DNA of 64,000 nucleotides, taken from the NCBI GenBank assembly GCA_002839315.1, contig PGXV01000006.1, positions 63,176 to 127,175 on the forward strand, in the 5' to 3' direction. Position numbers and translations under genes: made by a program. The notes below the pieces were generated by a model. That model was not told the origin of the DNA. It worked only from the letters and a program-made list of their open reading frames with translations, and did no database searches. This stretch comes from Spirochaetae bacterium HGW-Spirochaetae-3. GTDB lineage: Bacteria > Spirochaetota > Spirochaetia > Treponematales > UBA12059. Shown one piece after another: positions 15,479-24,592 of the stretch (the stretch's first letter is position 1; every line of letters begins with the position of its first letter).

Positions 15479-18325
15479 TTACAGCCAGATTTCCCTGAGA
15501 CGGAACCGGAGCGGCAGGGAGCGGTCCAGCGCCTTGCGGCCGAGGGCGTCGCGCAGAGCCGTCTCGCGGGGGCCGATGAGCCTCGCGTCGCCGAGGACGC
15601 CGTCCATCGCCGCCCTGAACAGCTCGGCGTGGGCGCGGAGGCCGGAGAAGGCCTCGGGCACCGGGAAGACGAGCCTACCGTCGGCGGGCGTAAAGACGCC
15701 GACGCTATGGAAGAGCCTCCTCGACAGGGTGCGCCGCTCCCTGTCGCCCAGCGGCCCGAAGCGCTTCTTCCTCCTCGCCGCGAAGGCCCGGTAGTCGTCG
15801 GTCATGGCCCGGGCGGCCTCGGCGGCCTCATGGGCGCCGAGCGGCGGCAGGGTGGAGACGAGGTACTTCTTGTTCGCCGGCGGCGATAGGATGTCGGCCA
15901 GGGCCGTGGTCGCCAGGGCCCCGAGCGCCGCGTCGTCGCACGATACCCGGACGCCGGCCTCGCCCCGATCCTCGACCGTCGGCGCCGGGACGCCGGGGCC
16001 GGCGACTGGCGGGTCCACCGCGCGGGCCGTCTCGACGACGGCGTCGCAGAGCCGCGCTACGAGGCTCCGGAGCGACGAGCCCCTGACCGCGGACCGGGCG
16101 CGGGCCCGCATGATCGCCCCGTTGGGGAAGGGCCGTATCCCGTTCGCCGCGAAGAGGCCTACCGCCGCTATCCATGCGGCCGCCCCCGCTGAGACGGTCA
16201 GGGCCCAGGCCGCGCCGCCGACCGTCGCGGCTCCCAGCGCTGCCCGTGACCAGCGCCTGACGGTCAGGCCCCGGCGTAGCGCGGTCTCGAATCCACCTAC
16301 GACGTCGCCCGCGACGGCGCCGAAGCGCGACTCCGCGCCGTCGGCCGGGCGTATGTCCAGGACGTGGGCCACCTCGTTGCGGTACGGCTTCCCGACGCCC
16401 CAGGCCTCGCGGGTCGACAGCCGGTCGCTCGCCCGCTCGAGCATCGCCGCGTTTATGGCGTCGCGCCTCCCGTGCAGGTACCCGGGCCCGCGGCCGTCGA
16501 GGCCGGGATGCAGGTGGGCTATCCCGCGCTCTATCGTCCCCTCGGCGCCGAGCCCGTAGAAGCGGGAGTACTTGCGCTCCAGCCGCTCCAGGTCGCCGTA
16601 GCCCTGCTCGTCGTCAGGGAAGACAGCGACGACGTCCCAGTTGTTCGCCGCCTTGAGCGGCCGGTCCGGGTCCAGCCTCAGCGTCCGTCCGCGCATCTGG
16701 TTGGCGAACGCGAAGCTGGACGCGCCCGTCAGGTCTATGAGCGTATTGAGCCGCAGAGAGTTCCATCCCTCGCCGAGCATCGCGCGCGTACTGACGAGGC
16801 AGCGCGATATCCCGCGCTCGAATATCTCGCTTATCAGCGGGACGTACGCGCGGGTCGACCAGAGCGACGACTCGCTGCCTATCTCGCAGAAGCCGTCCCG
16901 CCGCGTCACCCGCAGCGCTATGTCGATGCCCCGCTCGTCGAGGAAGCGCCCCGCCGCGGCCAGGAAGTCGTCCAGGATGTCGTCGTCGACGAGGACCGTC
17001 GTCCCGGTCAGCAGTATGGGGTCGCACTCGTCGGTCGCCGGGTCGGTCGTCATGAACTCCATCAGGCTCAGCGCCCCCAGGCCGTAGTCGCCGTCGCGCT
17101 CGTGGTCGCAGAGTATCAGCCCGCGGAAATCGTCGCCCATAACCGCCATCTCTCGCGCTATGATCGGCTTGACGGCGAGCGCCTTGGCCTCGGAGCGGCC
17201 GAGCATCCGGTCGACGGTATCCCCCGAGCGCGCCAGGGCGACGGGCCCGACGGCGTAGCCGAGCGCCGCCAGCGCCTCCCGGCACGAGCCGAGCAGCGCC
17301 CGGGCCGCGTCGCGCGCCGCCTTGCGCGCCCCCTCTCGGGGGGCCTCGAGGGACCCCGAGAGGGTAGGGGCGCCCTCGGCCAAGGGGACGAGATACCCGT
17401 ACAGGTAGTCCTCCAGCGTCAGCAGCGCGTCGGGGAAGCGGGGCGGCTCGTCCATCTCCTGCGTCGGCATGACCGAGGGCGGCAGCGCCAGGCCGTTGGC
17501 GGCGACGAAGCGCGCCATCGCGACGCACAGCCCGGGCCGCTTGCGGTACAGCTCCGCGAAGGTCCACGGCGTCCCGCGCTCGTCCCGGTACGCGGCCAGC
17601 CGCTCCTCCGCCCAGAAATGCAGCGGCGTCACGTCCGTGGCCGTCAGCAGCTCCCGCATCGCGCGCCGGTACGGCTCCAGCCGCCGCCCCAGCGCCTCCA
17701 GCTCGCGGTCGGTAGGCGATACCAGGTAGACCAGGTCCTGGAACGGCGCCAGGTACCCCTCCTTGACGACCGGCGGCAGCGGTATCTCCGCGCTGACCTC
17801 CCCGAGGAGCGCGTCGTACACCTCGCGCTCGCCGGGCTCCGCGTCGACGGGCGGCGTCGCCGTCAGGCCTATCAGCATGGAACCGTGCTTGGCCGCGTGG
17901 CGGCCTATAACGCGCGCCCATTCCTTCGTCAGGTGGTGGCACTCGTCCAGGATGACGACGGATCGCGACGCTATCGCCGCAAGCAGCGCCTTCGAGTTGG
18001 GATGCTCGCCATCGCCGTCCCTTGACCTCACGCACACGCTCTGGTACGTCAGCGACAGCAGCCGCGCGCCCGATCCCGGCTCGCACGACGCCGAGAGCCC
18101 GACGCCCCAGGTCTTCGCGTAGTCCACCCATTGCGCCTGTATGGCCACCGTCGGCGAGAACACGACCGCGTCCAGCCCCGTGCGGCACATCATCTCGAGG
18201 CCCATCAGCGTCTTGCCCGAGCCCGGCGGCGCGACGAAGTGGAAACGCCTGCGGCCCCCGGCGTAGAGCCGGTCGAAGGCGTCGAGCGCGTCTTTCTGGT
18301 ACTTACGGAATTCCATCGCGAGCAT
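15479..18325 (-). CDS. Large SF2 DEAD/DEAH-type helicase with a C-terminal membrane hairpin
   Basis: A 948-residue protein. The N-terminal half is an SF2 ATPase: EFRKYQKDALDAF (Q-motif-like), Walker A APPGSGKTLMG, Walker B VVILDECHH, LTATPP (motif III), and in the second RecA domain VSTRAMLGEGWNS and NQMRGRTLRLDP (motifs V and VI). Around residues 690-740 two hydrophobic stretches, AALGAATVGGAAWALTVSAG and AAWIAAVGLFAANGI, predict a membrane hairpin, unusual for a helicase. The C-terminal 200 residues are not recognised. An alternative start three codons in (18316) is equally possible; neither has a good ribosome site. Helicases of this shape occur in restriction-like or defence contexts, and CRISPR-Cas lies 3.6 kb away, but a defence role is only inference. 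Confidence 0.75.
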   Translation of the reverse strand: MLAMEFRKYQKDALDAFDRLYAGGRRRFHFVAPPGSGKTLMGLEMMCRTGLDAVVFSPTVAIQAQWVDYAKTWGVGLSASCEPGSGARLLSLTYQSVCVRSRDGDGEHPNSKALLAAIASRSVVILDECHHLTKEWARVIGRHAAKHGSMLIGLTATPPVDAEPGEREVYDALLGEVSAEIPLPPVVKEGYLAPFQDLVYLVSPTDRELEALGRRLEPYRRAMRELLTATDVTPLHFWAEERLAAYRDERGTPWTFAELYRKRPGLCVAMARFVAANGLALPPSVMPTQEMDEPPRFPDALLTLEDYLYGYLVPLAEGAPTLSGSLEAPREGARKAARDAARALLGSCREALAALGYAVGPVALARSGDTVDRMLGRSEAKALAVKPIIAREMAVMGDDFRGLILCDHERDGDYGLGALSLMEFMTTDPATDECDPILLTGTTVLVDDDILDDFLAAAGRFLDERGIDIALRVTRRDGFCEIGSESSLWSTRAYVPLISEIFERGISRCLVSTRAMLGEGWNSLRLNTLIDLTGASSFAFANQMRGRTLRLDPDRPLKAANNWDVVAVFPDDEQGYGDLERLERKYSRFYGLGAEGTIERGIAHLHPGLDGRGPGYLHGRRDAINAAMLERASDRLSTREAWGVGKPYRNEVAHVLDIRPADGAESRFGAVAGDVVGGFETALRRGLTVRRWSRAALGAATVGGAAWALTVSAGAAAWIAAVGLFAANGIRPFPNGAIMRARARSAVRGSSLRSLVARLCDAVVETARAVDPPVAGPGVPAPTVEDRGEAGVRVSCDDAALGALATTALADILSPPANKKYLVSTLPPLGAHEAAEAARAMTDDYRAFAARRKKRFGPLGDRERRTLSRRLFHSVGVFTPADGRLVFPVPEAFSGLRAHAELFRAAMDGVLGDARLIGPRETALRDALGRKALDRSLPLRFRLREIWL

Positions 18326-18361
18326 ACCGAACCATGCCAGCTATACGGGCATCGGTCAATC

Positions 18362-18517
18362 CTGCGATCGCGGACCGGTAGGCCGCGATCGCAGGCCGTC
18401 GTTCGACCTGACTCGCGATAGCTCGCAGGTCAACGACGGCGCGATCCTGGACCGGTGGGGCCGCGATCTCCCGCCGTCGTTCGACCTGACTCGCGGTAGC
18501 TCGCAGGTCAACGACGG
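18362..18517. repeat. Tandem pair of a 78-bp two-hairpin repeat
   Basis: Each 78-bp unit has two dyads. In unit one, CCTGCGATCGCGG and CCGCGATCGCAGG (13-bp perfect stem, 18362-18395) are followed by CCGTCGTTCGACCTG...CAGGTCAACGACGG (18396-18439). Unit two (18440-18517) repeats the second hairpin almost exactly and the first in degraded form. A third copy, partly rearranged, lies next to the CRISPR array at 21837-21930. Non-coding, upstream of the MarR-type gene; resembles a REP/BIME-type dispersed element. Confidence 0.8.
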
Positions 18518-18551
18518 CGCGCGCAGGGCCGGGGCTTCGTCGTCCCGGCGC

Positions 18552-18585
18552 TTGACAAAACATAAAAACAGTAGGCAAGCTAACT
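18552..18585 (+). promoter_or_regulatory. Candidate promoter/operator of the MarR-type gene
   Basis: A perfect TTGACA (18552-18557) is followed by an imperfect dyad AGTAGGC-AA-GCTAACT (18570-18585) just before the ATG at 18589. No convincing -10 box at 17 bp. The dyad could be an autoregulatory MarR site. Confidence 0.35.
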
Positions 18586-18588
18586 ATT

Positions 18589-19371
18589 ATGTGGGAAGGA
18601 AAACGACCGGTAGACGATTATAACTTCTATTCGCTGCTGGGCATCGTGCAGTCGGGGATGTGGCTGCAGCGCGATCTCGAGCTATACCTCCGTAGCTTCG
18701 ACCTGACGTTCGGACGGTTCTCTATCCTGTTGAGCATACTCGATACGCCCGATAACGCGATCAACGGAAAGGAGCTATGCAGGAAGATAGGGGTCACGAA
18801 GACGACGATATCGAAGATGGTCAAGAAGCTGATCCAGGATGACCTGATCAGGCCGTCTTCGCCGCCGGGCGATAGGCGCGTCGTCGAATACCGGATAACG
18901 GAGGCCGGTACCGGGAAGCTGAATGACATAATACCCGGTTACCTGCTACGGATGCGGTTGATAGGATCCAATATCTCGATAGCGGAGAAGAAGAGCCTGA
19001 TTTCCATCGTAGGCAAGATCAACTTCATCGATAAAGAGACCGTCCTGAGCAGGTTCGAGGAACGGCCGATCGCCGACAAGGCGGAAGAAATCAAGCGCTA
19101 CTGCGGCGACGGGACGCCTGAAGATATCGATAGCGTGATGCGCTTCCTCGACGAGACGGCGGATATACCGATAACGAGGATCGTCGACTACTATCTGGGG
19201 ACGGTCAAGACGATCGAGGGGATGAAGCGTATCGAGTACTACCTCTTCAACGGCACCCAGATGCAGCGGAACTATGCCACGCTGTTCTTCGCGAGGAAGA
19301 ACGAGTGGGCGCTCGTGAACAAGGCCTATGGCCTGGGGTTGATCGACTATATCCAGGCATACTCGAAATAA
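18589..19371 (+). CDS. MarR-family regulator with a long C-terminal extension
   Basis: A 260-residue protein. Residues about 15-150 form a MarR winged helix: LTFGRFSILLSILDTP, INGKELCRKIGVTKTTISKMVKKL and the wing segment PPGDRRVVEYRITEAG. Typical MarR proteins stop near 150 residues; here about 110 more follow (RFEERPIADKAEEIKRYC, then PEDIDSVMRFLDETAD, IEYYLFNGTQMQRNYATLFFARK), helical and HEAT-like, ending IDYIQAYSK. The extension may sense a protein or ligand. The ATG at 18589 has no ribosome site and is very close to the promoter element. The target is unknown; the gene is convergent with the EamA transporter. Confidence 0.75.
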   Translation: MWEGKRPVDDYNFYSLLGIVQSGMWLQRDLELYLRSFDLTFGRFSILLSILDTPDNAINGKELCRKIGVTKTTISKMVKKLIQDDLIRPSSPPGDRRVVEYRITEAGTGKLNDIIPGYLLRMRLIGSNISIAEKKSLISIVGKINFIDKETVLSRFEERPIADKAEEIKRYCGDGTPEDIDSVMRFLDETADIPITRIVDYYLGTVKTIEGMKRIEYYLFNGTQMQRNYATLFFARKNEWALVNKAYGLGLIDYIQAYSK

Positions 19372-19389
19372 CGGGCGCCGCGATAAGCC

Positions 19390-20268
19390 CTACGCTCCCG
19401 TCCGAACCGTCTCGGCCCGGTTCAGCAGGAAAACGCCTCCCAGCGCCAGCAGGATCCCCAGGAAATCCGACGCTCCGACCCCTTCCCCGAGGACAAGGGC
19501 GCCGAGCGCCGTCGCGGCGACCGGCGCCGCGTACAGCCAGCCCGAGGCGAAGACCGGCCCGGCCTCCCTCACGAGGACGAGCGTCGCCGTATGGGCCACG
19601 ATGGACCCCCCGACGATCAGGTAGAGCAGGGCCGGAACGGCCGCCGAGGTAAAGGCGATATCCTCCAGCATCAAAGCGGCGACGAGGAGTAGTATCCCGC
19701 CGACGAACGACTGGAGCGCGCTCACCGTGACCGTATCCTCCTCATGGCGGAACAAGCGGGGATAGACGGCGTTTCCGGCGGCGTAGAGAACGACGCTGGC
19801 CATGGCCATGGCCAGGAAGAACGGCTCCGAGCGCGAGGCCGCCGGCGCGGCCATGAGGAGTACGCCCGCCGAGCCCGTGACGAAGGCCATGCCGTGGCGC
19901 AGGTTCAGCTTCTTGCCCAGGAGTACCGCCGCGAAGACGGCCGTCACGATCGGGCCCGCCCCGTCCAGCCGGGCCATCAAACCCGAGTCGACCCGCGTCT
20001 CGGCTATGAACATGCAGCCGAAGGTTCCGACGGTCAGGAAAAGCGACAGAACGGCGGAGCGCAGCAGAAGCGGCCGCAGGCGCGTGAACGACGTCCTCTT
20101 CGTAAGCAATAGCAGCGCCAGCATGCATCCGCCCGCGGAGACGAAGCGGAGGGCCGCGAAGAAGAGCGGCGACGCGCCCTCGTCGAGGCCTATGCGGATG
20201 GCCAGGAAGGTGCTTCCGAAGATAAGGCAGACCAGCGCGAACAGGCCGTAGATTCGTCTCCTTGACAT
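19390..20268 (-). CDS. EamA/DMT-family exporter
   Basis: A 292-residue membrane protein with about ten transmembrane segments in two EamA repeats, starting RRRIYGLFALVCLIFGSTFLA and ending VLGEGVGASDFLGILLALGG. The first repeat contains the typical ALRFVSAGGCMLALLL and the second ALLYLIVGGSIVAHTATLVL. The ATG at 20266-20268 is preferred because GGAGG lies 6 nt upstream; an in-frame ATG further out overlaps the divergent gene and lacks a ribosome site. DMT exporters divergent from MocR regulators often export amino acids or other amines; the 89-bp shared control region suggests regulation by the neighbouring MocR protein. Confidence 0.85.
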   Translation of the reverse strand: MSRRRIYGLFALVCLIFGSTFLAIRIGLDEGASPLFFAALRFVSAGGCMLALLLLTKRTSFTRLRPLLLRSAVLSLFLTVGTFGCMFIAETRVDSGLMARLDGAGPIVTAVFAAVLLGKKLNLRHGMAFVTGSAGVLLMAAPAASRSEPFFLAMAMASVVLYAAGNAVYPRLFRHEEDTVTVSALQSFVGGILLLVAALMLEDIAFTSAAVPALLYLIVGGSIVAHTATLVLVREAGPVFASGWLYAAPVAATALGALVLGEGVGASDFLGILLALGGVFLLNRAETVRTGA

Positions 20269-20307
20269 CGCTATCCTCCGACGGCAAGGTAGCATTATCC
20301 GAATTAC

Positions 20308-20345
20308 GGGTACAGTAACAGGAAGAAACCAATCTATGGGTACAG
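20308..20345. promoter_or_regulatory. Direct-repeat candidate MocR operator
   Basis: GGGTACAG occurs at 20308-20315 and again at 20338-20345, exactly 30 bp (about three helical turns) apart, in the 89-bp divergent region between the exporter and the regulator. MocR proteins are known to bind direct repeats; binding here is inference. Confidence 0.5.
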
Positions 20346-20357
20346 CGGGGTAGGCCA

Positions 20358-21746
20358 ATGAAGAAATACGAGCTCCTATACGGCCGGATACGAGACCGCA
20401 TTAGCAAAGGGAGCCTAGCGGCCGGCGAGCGGATGCCTTCCGTCAGGGAAGAGGCCGAGCTGTCCGGCGTATCGATCAATACGGTCATAAAGGCCTACGA
20501 GCTGCTCATGGACGAAGGCTACGTACGCTCCCGCGAGAGGGGCGGGTTCTACGTCCGCAAGGGCGGCGCGGCCCCGTACGAGGGCGGCATCGGCACCGCG
20601 GGCCCTACCCCGGAAATATGCTTCGCCCGGGCGAAGGAGACGGGCGAGCGGCTCGATCAGCTATACGAGCGGCTCCTGCACATCGACGCCAGCTTCGCCA
20701 GCGCCGCGCCCGACCTGGATATCCTTCCCGTACGGGAACTGAGGCGGATAAGCCGCGAGCTTACTACGTCCTGGATGGAATACGGCTATGTCGAGGGAGA
20801 CCTGCCCCTTCGCCGAAGGATCGCCCTGGATCGCGAGGATTGGGACGGCCCGACCGTTGCGGACGATATCGTCGTAACGAACGGTTCGACCGAGGGGCTC
20901 AGCCTCATCCTTCGCGCCCTGCTGGAACCGGGCGACCGGGTCATCCTCGAGTCGCCCACCTATATGAACTACTTCCGGCAGCTGGCTCCCCTTAACGCGG
21001 AGATATGCGAGATCCCGGTCGGAGACGACGGCATCGACCTGGATATGCTCGAAGCCGAGCTGCGGAAACGGCCGGCCAAGATGATACTGGCGCAGCCCAA
21101 CGTCCAGAATCCGACCGGGATCACGATGCCCGACGCGGCGAAGAAGGCCCTCGCGGGGCTGGCCGAGCGTTACGGCGCGTTCCTCGTCCAGGACGACGTC
21201 TACGGCGACCTCTCCTTCGGCGCCGTCAGGCCCGCCAACCTATCGTCCTTCTCCGACAGCCCGCTCATCCTGCAGGTCTCATCCTACTCCAAGTCCATCG
21301 CCCCGGGGCTACGGATCGGCTGGATACGCTCGCCTCGGTATGCCGCGCGCCTGACCGAGGAGAAACTGCGCCTTTCGATGGACGCCCCGCGCTTCTCGCA
21401 GTCCCTGCTCGCCGAGTACGTCGGCTCGCAGTCGCACCGAAGGCACCTGAGGACCATAGGAAAGGCCCTGCAACGGCGCCTGGACGAGTATATCGCGAGG
21501 CTTTCGGAGATATTGCCGGCGGGCAGCTTCGTCAGGAGGCCGTCCGGGGGCTGCCTGCTCTGGATCAACTACCCGGGCGGGACCGACGGGGCGCGTATCT
21601 TCGAACGAGCCGCGGAACGGGGGCTTATCGCGGCGCCGGGAGCCCTTTTCTCGGCGAGCCCGCAGTATGATCATTGCATACGGCTGAACGGCGGCATGAA
21701 GCTGACCGCCGAGCGGTCGCGGACCCTCGACCTCCTCGCCGGTTGA
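20358..21746 (+). CDS. MocR-type regulator (GntR HTH fused to aminotransferase domain)
   Basis: A 462-residue fusion. Residues 1-70 are a GntR helix-turn-helix (LLYGRIRDRISKGSLAAGER, VSINTVIKAYELL). Residues about 90-460 are a fold-type I aminotransferase with NGSTEGLSLILRALL, QPNVQNPTG and the PLP lysine at about 312 in SSYSKSIAPGLRIGW. The DNA-binding half and intact PLP site identify the MocR/PdxR/GabR class, which senses vitamin B6 or amino-acid derivatives. It is transcribed divergently from the EamA exporter with direct repeats between them. An enzymatic aminotransferase role is possible but less likely because of the HTH domain. The ribosome site is weak (GGGGTAGG). Confidence 0.9.
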   Translation: MKKYELLYGRIRDRISKGSLAAGERMPSVREEAELSGVSINTVIKAYELLMDEGYVRSRERGGFYVRKGGAAPYEGGIGTAGPTPEICFARAKETGERLDQLYERLLHIDASFASAAPDLDILPVRELRRISRELTTSWMEYGYVEGDLPLRRRIALDREDWDGPTVADDIVVTNGSTEGLSLILRALLEPGDRVILESPTYMNYFRQLAPLNAEICEIPVGDDGIDLDMLEAELRKRPAKMILAQPNVQNPTGITMPDAAKKALAGLAERYGAFLVQDDVYGDLSFGAVRPANLSSFSDSPLILQVSSYSKSIAPGLRIGWIRSPRYAARLTEEKLRLSMDAPRFSQSLLAEYVGSQSHRRHLRTIGKALQRRLDEYIARLSEILPAGSFVRRPSGGCLLWINYPGGTDGARIFERAAERGLIAAPGALFSASPQYDHCIRLNGGMKLTAERSRTLDLLAG

Positions 21747-21836
21747 CCCGGATGGACGGCCGCCAAGCCTGACGGCGGTTGCTATAAGAACGGGCGCGGG
21801 TTTCGAGGCCCTCGGGATCTATCCGGGAGAGCAGGG

Positions 21837-21930
21837 GCGATCGCCGACTGGCGCGGCGATCGCTAGCCGTCGTTCGACCTGACTCGCTGCGCTCGCAGGT
21901 CAACGGCGGTGATCGCGGCCTACCGGTCCC
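21837..21930. repeat. Third copy of the two-hairpin repeat, next to the CRISPR trailer
   Basis: The hairpin CCGTCGTTCGACCTG...CAGGTCAACGGCGG (21867-21909) is nearly identical to the copies at 18396-18439 and 18474-18517. It is flanked by GCGATCGCC...GGCGATCGC (to 21863) and followed by GATCGCGGCCTACCGGTCC, the reverse complement of the 18.37-kb flank, so the first hairpin module is inverted relative to copy one. The rest of the gap 21747-21956 contains nothing else recognisable. Confidence 0.75.
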
Positions 21931-21956
21931 CGACCTTAATCGAGAGCATCAAGATA

Positions 21957-24545
21957 GAAACACCCCCACACGCGTGGGGAAGACCCTTGCTAAGAGTCCC
22001 CGCCGACAGTAGAGCCGGAAACACCCCCACACGCGTGGGGAAGACCTGACGTCACCGGCGCGACGGTATCCGGGCGCAGAAACACCCACACACGCGTGGG
22101 GAAGACCCTCATCGTACCGCGCGGCACGGAGATCCGCTAGAAACACCCCCACACGCGTGGGGAAGACAGCGCGTCGAGGCCAGCGATGGTCTGCTCGATG
22201 GAAACACCCCCACACGCGTGGGGAAGACAGGGCACCCAATAATCGGCACCATACTTACTTGGAAACACCCCCACACGCGTGGGGAAGACTAGACGTATGA
22301 CTCGACGCCGTGCCGGCGGAGGGAAACACCCCCACACGCGTGGGGAAGACATTTCCTCGTAGGACTCCATCATGCCGAGCGCGGAAACACCCCCACACGC
22401 GTGGGGAAGACTTGCTTGACCATGTTTGCCCTATTGTGCCTCCGGAAACACCCCCACACGCGTGGGGAAGACCACTGTTCCTGCTGGCGAAATGTGGAAA
22501 CTTAAGAAACACCCCCACACGCGTGGGGAAGACCACAAAAGAAGCGGCCAGAAGTGCGATTCGGTAGAAACACCCCCACACGCGTGGGGAAGACGGCCAT
22601 ATGCGCCGCGCCGTAAGCAAGGGAGAGGAAACACCCCCACACGCGTGGGGAAGACCGGGGCAGAATGCTTTATCCGCTTTAATCCCGAGAAACACCCCCA
22701 CACGCGTGGGGAAGACCCGGTTATCGGGTTTACGAGCAAGTACGGATAAGAAACACCCCCACACGCGTGGGGAAGACAGCATAGTCAGACGCCTCGTCTA
22801 TCTCGTAGTAGAAACACCCCCACACGCGTGGGGAAGACTTCAGGCGCTTTAAGCTGGATAGGCCCGCTTGAGAAACACCCCCACACGCGTGGGGAAGACA
22901 CGCCATACGCGATGCAATCATGGGCGCATTCGGAAACACCCCCACACGCGTGGGGAAGACACTCGTTCACCTAGGAGGCCGCAATGGGCGACAGAAACAC
23001 CCCCACACGCGTGGGGAAGACCCCGCGGATACTTGGAGCGGAAGTCGTCGACCAGAAACACCCCCACACGCGTGGGGAAGACGGGTCAATGCCTATCTCG
23101 CTTTTAGTAACGCTAGAAACACCCCCACACGCGTGGGGAAGACAAATAACGCAAAAATCCAGCAAATAAATGCTTAGAAACACCCCCACACGCGTGGGGA
23201 AGACTTCGTCGCACCGGGCTTTGAGTGTGGCTATAGAGAAACACCCCCACACGCGTGGGGAAGACCCCCGGCAAGACGAATCTGTCAAGCCGAGGGTAGA
23301 AACACCCCCACACGCGTGGGGAAGACTCACTCTTTTGCGAATGAGGTGATAGTCTCTGAGAAACACCCCCACACGCGTGGGGAAGACGGCTTCCCATCGG
23401 GTGCGGTACCAGTCGTCGAGGAAACACCCCCACACGCGTGGGGAAGACGATACGACCTTCCCTAAGCCGGACTTCACCGCGGAAACACCCCCACACGCGT
23501 GGGGAAGACAGCAAAGGCGATCCCAGTTGCGAAGGGATCTTGGAAACACCCCCACACGCGTGGGGAAGACTTCCTATCTGATCCGCCAGGCGCGGAAACA
23601 GTAGAAACACCCCCACACGCGTGGGGAAGACAGACAGAACTCGAAACCATGACCCTCGTACCCGGAAACACCCCCACACGCGTGGGGAAGACCTACTCAT
23701 TGTATGACTCCATGATTTCGAAGAAGAAACACCCCCACACGCGTGGGGAAGACGTAAAAACGGAGCGGAAGGAACAAGCTCATGAAGAAACACCCCCACA
23801 CGCGTGGGGAAGACAGTCCAATCCCGGCTCGTTCCACTGATAGTGTGAAACACCCCCACACGCGTGGGGAAGACCCACCATATCAGGATGCAGGACGTCA
23901 CCGCCCAGAAACACCCCCACACGCGTGGGGAAGACTTATCCCGAGCACAACCCCCGAGACGCCAGAGAGAAACACCCCCACACGCGTGGGGAAGACGGTA
24001 ACCGGAAGGAGCACAAGGCCGAGCTCGAGGAAACACCCCCACACGCGTGGGGAAGACATTGCCCGGCCGCTTTGGCCTCTCGCTCCCGTAGAAACACCCC
24101 CACACGCGTGGGGAAGACGGCCCAGCGGGGCATGAAGATCGAGGGGCGCCAGAAACACCCCCACACGCGTGGGGAAGACCTGAAAGAAAGGAGGTGACAC
24201 CTATGCGGTACAGAAACACCCCCACACGCGTGGGGAAGACGGCGGCATGAGATGAAAGCCGTCTTAGACGCGAGAAACACCCCCACACGCGTGGGGAAGA
24301 CCCGAAACCGGAGACGACCACGAAAACAGACTTGGAAACACCCCCACACGCGTGGGGAAGACTTCCTTTCGTATGCCGTGCGGATTTTCTCCGTAGAAAC
24401 ACCCCCACACGCGTGGGGAAGACCGGAAGTTGACGTTTTCGATCAAGGGAATATCGGAAACACCCCCACACGCGTGGGGAAGACGCTACGTCGCGGGCTT
24501 CGATCTCGCCTGCGGTAGAAACACCCCCACACGCGTGGGGAAGAC
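21957..24545 (-). CRISPR. Type I-E CRISPR array, 43 repeats and 42 spacers
   Basis: The repeat is 28 bp. Read on the minus strand it begins GTCTTCCCCACGCG and ends GGGGGTGTTTC, with a CCCCAC/GTGGGG stem typical of I-E. The period is 61 bp (33-nt spacers) except one 32-nt spacer before 23847. All repeats look identical except the one at 22079, which has C to A at position 10 (plus-strand numbering). That decayed unit is third from the left end, which together with repeat polarity and adjacency to cas2 places the leader on the right. The spacer at 24180-24212 contains AAGGAGG and an ATG, so it covers the start of a foreign gene. Apparent reading frames through the array are an artefact of the repeats. 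Confidence 0.98.
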
Positions 24546-24592
24546 ACCAACAGATAATGGTGCAGCCTACGTAGGAATACTAGATGATGTGG
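24546..24592 (-). promoter_or_regulatory. Very short CRISPR leader
   Basis: Only 47 bp separate the first repeat from the cas2 stop. The stretch is not strongly A/T-rich and holds a perfect palindrome CCTACGTAGG (24566-24575). No IHF-like site or convincing promoter is seen, so array transcription may come from inside cas2 or from the cas operon. Confidence 0.4.

Noticed and set aside
21957-24545. Long open frames through the CRISPR array encoding repeated SSPRVWGCF or HTRGED peptides
   Set aside because: They arise because the 61-bp period keeps frames open over short runs; the DNA is a regular repeat-spacer array with no ribosome sites.
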